From Sphaerosporella brunnea (Eukaryota; Ascomycota; Pezizomycetes; Pezizales; Pyronemataceae), in the NCBI GenBank assembly GCA_008704415.1, contig VXIS01000536.1, positions 1 to 19,659 on the forward strand: 19,659 nt of DNA, written 5' to 3'. The position numbers and the translations under genes were made by a program. Below the pieces are notes generated by a model. The model saw only the letters and a program-made list of their open reading frames with translations. It ran no database searches and was not told the origin of the DNA. This document shows positions 17,401-19,659 of this stretch, piece by piece. Within the stretch, counting starts at the first letter, position 1; each line of letters opens with the position of its first letter.

Positions 17401-17971
17401 CCTCACACGCTCGAAGGGAATCTTGGAGTTCCTGAAAGAGAACATCTATCAAGCACAGACACGAATGGCAAAATGGCATGACGCAAAAGCACAAAGCCAG
17501 TCTTCGTTCAAGGTGGGAGATATGGTGATGATAGACGCTCACAACATACGGACAAAGAGACCCTCAAAGAAGCTTGATCACAAAAAGATCGGGCCGTTCC
17601 CAATCATAAAGTTGATATGGAAACGAGCGGTGAAAGTCCGGTTGCCTCCAGCTATGGAGATGCATCCAGTCTATCATGTGTCCTTGGTGGAACCATACAG
17701 GGAGTCAAAGCTTCCTGGAAGACACCAAAGTCCACCTCCTCCCGAAGAGATAGATGGAGAGCAGTACTGGGTGGTCGACAAGATCGCCAAAAGCAGGCTC
17801 AACCGGCAGAGGAAAAGGGTTGAGTACTTGGTGTTCTGGAAAGACTATCCTCCAAAGTAGGCCACGTGGGAACCATGGGAGCACTTAGAAGGTGACGAGA
17901 CTGTCAGCCGTATGCTCAAAGAATTCCATGTAAGATATCCTCGACAGGCGAGGGATAGTAGCATGAAATGA
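14404..17971 (+). pseudogene. pol: Chromovirus pol: protease, RT, RNase H, integrase, chromodomain
   Basis: Pol matures, copies and integrates the element. Seen in order: aspartic protease LIDSGCSG (Asp at 14566); RT with [43 protein letters not shown] and YIDD at 15568-15579; RNase H with VETDASNF, HDKEMLAI, VYTDHKNLEYF, KADVLSRRWD; integrase zinc finger (H...H...CDAC, ~16670-16790); integrase core with Asp codons at 16883 and 17069 and Glu at 17177, i.e. D-61-D-35-E; then a C-terminal chromodomain (YWVVDKIAKSRLNR...VEYLVFWKDYPP...TWEPWEHLE, ~17765-17900), which may target heterochromatin. End at TGA 17969-17971. Lesions: one-base deletions near 15728-15733 and near 16838, and nonsense codons TAG 14872, 16530, 16904, 17315, 17858 and TGA 17033. 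Full domain set, so inactivated after insertion rather than truncated. Confidence 0.96.
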
Positions 17972-18037
17972 AGGATTTCCTTGGTTAGATTCCTTACACT
18001 TAATTAAAAAAGTTAGTATCTCAGGACGAGATTAGTT

Positions 18038-18047
18038 AGGAGGGGAG
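18038..18047 (+). promoter_or_regulatory. Polypurine tract
   Basis: AGGAGGGGAG just upstream of the 3' LTR, separated from TGCCACGGG by TAA. This is the expected primer site for plus-strand DNA synthesis. Confidence 0.75.
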
Positions 18048-18050
18048 TAA

Positions 18051-18863
18051 TGCCACGGGTATGGTCACCTGACATGTGCTCTAAGAAGTCAGCTAGGGAA
18101 TAGAATAAAGTCTGCATAGTGATCACCTCGAGGGCACGTGATAGCCGGGTGGCTCCGGATCATAGTAGCTGGCTTGAGTGACGGTATGGAGGAATTAGGA
18201 GATCGGGTGCCTCAGGTAGGACGCTACCTGAGAAGAGAACCTGGCTCGCCCATAACAATAGTATAGGCTATTTTGAGAGCTCCTCCGAGATATCTTTGTT
18301 GACCTGCCTGTTCCAGGACCTAGCATGACAATCGTAGGGGTCAGGAGTGATCAACCGGAAGGCGTAGAGCCGAAAAAGGGAAGAGTCACTCGGCCTAGAA
18401 CCTGCATAGAAAGTGTGGTTGTTGCGTAGGGCATGCGACGCAGAAGATCGGGAGATGGAGCCAGCGGGGCTGAGCATCTGCCCGCAACACCAGAACATAA
18501 TCCCTGTAAGAAGTGGAGTGTTCAGAGTGCGACTCACACCTATGACTCATGCTTTGGAATCAAAGTATGAGTCGAGGAAAGTGGGGCGATTTGTGTGCGG
18601 GCCTTGACACCCACAGTTATAGAGACTGTCGGAAAGCCAGCAACGGAGTAAAGGCTGAGTATTACTCAGTGAGATGGTAGTCTCTGGAGCGGCGTTCTAC
18701 TATAAGTAGGACTGCTTCCACTGAGAAAACCCCTTGATCTTCAGCAACAAGAACCATTAGTTTCCACCTGACAAGATAGTCCTTAAAATTCTATTGTTTA
18801 CGATTTAGCCTTAAGGTCCTGAGTTCAATTCCACTACACTCTGGTCGACAGAGCCTCGTTACA
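18051..18863 (+). repeat. 3' LTR of the chromovirus
   Basis: TGCCACGGG...TCGTTACA, aligned to 11851-12670. The first base-pair step and one CACGTG (now CACCTG at 18066-18071) differ from the 5' LTR; the second CACGTG (18135-18140), TATAAG (18701-18706) and GAGTTCAATTCC (18821-18832) are kept. Confidence 0.95.
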
Positions 18864-18969
18864 TCTGGAGGATCTAGAGGCGAGGACACCTGAATAAATA
18901 GGGCGCCTGTCTCCTTGTTTTAAATAGATATTATCTCAACACACAAGCTTTGCTCCTCGTCAATTCTCT
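18864..18969 (+). other. 106-bp segment between two retroelements, LTR-tail-like
   Basis: Contains AATAAATAGGGCGCC, a CT-rich stretch and ends TCTCTACA, so it resembles a U3-R-U5 end of another LTR. It is not repeated elsewhere in the window. The RT homology that follows starts at TACAATCTCATTCGAAT with no internal leader or gag between. Confidence 0.35.
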
Positions 18970-19659
18970 ACAATCTCATTCGAATTTCAGAAGGAAATGA
19001 GTGGAAGACAGCGTTCAGAACGCGATACGGAATGGTCGGATATTTGGTCATGCCGTTTGGGCTGTGCAATGCACCAGCTACCTTTCAGGCCATGATCAAT
19101 ACAGTTCTCAGGGAATTGTTGGATGACGGAGTGGTTGTCTATATTGATGACATCCTCATCTATAGTGAGAACGTGGAACAGCATGAGGAACTTGTCAGAG
19201 AAAGTCCTTGAAAAGTTAAAGGAGGCAAGGTTGTGTGCCGTAATTAAGAAGAGCTGTTTCCACGTTTTGGAGGTTGAGTATCTGGGGTTTCGGATCTCGC
19301 CACAGGGGATTTCCATATCTCCAAGCAAGGTTAAGACCATCTAAGAATGGGTGGCGCCTCAGAAAGTGTAGGACATACAATCATTTATTGGGTTTGTGAA
19401 CTTCTACAGGAGATTCATTAATGGATTCTCCAAGATAGTTGCGCCGCTGTCAACGTTGACCAAGAAGGATGTAGCCTTCAGTTGGACCTCTAAGTGTCTG
19501 CAGGCGTTTGAGAAGCTCAAGAAGAAATTCATTGAGGCTCCTATATTAGTCCATTTTCATCCTGAAAAAGAAACCATTGTGAAGACGGATACTAGCGATT
19601 TGGCGCTTGCCGCAATCCTCTTCCAGATACAGGATGATGTCCGATTACACCCAGTAGCC
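18970..19659 (+). pseudogene. pol: Truncated pol fragment (RT to RNase H) of a related Ty3/gypsy element
   Basis: Close to 15403-16082 of the complete element but clearly a different copy. It begins abruptly inside RT (YNLIRIS, then NEWKTAF), keeps [15 protein letters not shown] and YIDD (19140-19151), then continues through YLGFRISPQG, FIGFVNFYRRFI and the first RNase H residues (FHPEKETIVKTDTSD) and leaves the window at DDVRLHPVA. Lesions: an extra base near 19200, TAA at 19342-19344, TAG at 19369-19371. The N-terminal half of RT, protease and gag are absent. It preserves the base that the complete copy lost near 15730, which shows that the loss there is a deletion. Confidence 0.93.

Larger units (their letters stand above)
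11851..18863 (+). mobile_element. Full-length Ty3/gypsy chromovirus, 7013 bp, inactivated
   Basis: Two direct LTRs of 820 and 813 bp bound gag, pol and a polypurine tract in canonical order: protease, reverse transcriptase, RNase H, integrase, chromodomain. In the first 60 bases the LTRs differ at 6 positions, so the insertion is not recent or the LTRs were mutated. The bases just outside (CCTGT at 11846-11850; TCTGG at 18864-18868) are not a target duplication, so a flank was rearranged or the copy is recombinant. Both gag and pol are broken. A related LTR is at 1-803 and a related pol fragment at 18970-19659. Confidence 0.97.

Noticed and set aside
12884..17971. TAG reassigned to an amino acid (alternative nuclear code), since seven in-frame TAGs interrupt gag and pol
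   Set aside because: Two one-base deletions and a TGA also disrupt the same genes, gag has a TAG at the expected natural end, and CpA-to-TpA mutation explains TAG from CAG and TGG without a new code.
11851..18863. Element carrying an envelope gene (retrovirus-like)
   Set aside because: Pol ends with a chromodomain and only about 80 bp lie between its stop and the 3' LTR, leaving no room for env.

Overview
The window looks like transposon-dense nuclear DNA of a filamentous fungus, probably an ascomycete. The evidence is a Ty3/gypsy chromovirus with a C-terminal chromodomain, a fungal-type Tc1/IS630 element, a fungal-type piggyBac transposase, one short 53-bp GTAAGT...TTAG intron, pyrimidine-rich leaders behind TATA boxes, and C-to-T type decay of the coding regions. 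I cannot name the species. No clearly intact, recognisable host gene is present.

Layout. 1-803: long terminal repeat (LTR) of the chromovirus family on the minus strand, cut by the window edge. 804-1016: probable C-terminal remnant of a pogo/Fot1-type transposase. 1871-3876: complete Tc1/mariner-type element with perfect 40-bp terminal inverted repeats and TA on both sides; its minus-strand transposase is dead. About 4678-5048: a putative 371-bp solo LTR lying against the broken end of a minus-strand piggyBac transposase (5049-6285). 6300-10450: an unusual accessory stretch. It holds two tandem units that share a ~155-bp promoter-like direct repeat (6559 and 7877), a 16-bp minisatellite, two unrecognised gene-like regions, a proline-rich minisatellite ORF, and a decamer, TGTCACTACC, that recurs far above chance. 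11142-11850: 5' part of a Gag-like or unknown gene cut by an LTR. 11851-18863: full-length chromovirus of 7013 bp (LTR, gag, pol with protease-RT-RNase H-integrase-chromodomain, polypurine tract, LTR). 18970-19659: 5'-truncated RT/RNase H fragment of a second, related element running off the window.

How the parts relate. Most of the sequence is nested or adjacent mobile DNA. The chromovirus carries eight in-frame nonsense codons, seven of them TAG and none TAA, plus two single-base deletions. CAG-to-TAG and TGG-to-TAG are both CpA-to-TpA changes, the kind made by repeat-induced point mutation (RIP), so ancient RIP-like inactivation is the simplest reading. The part I find least explained by known families is 6559-10450.
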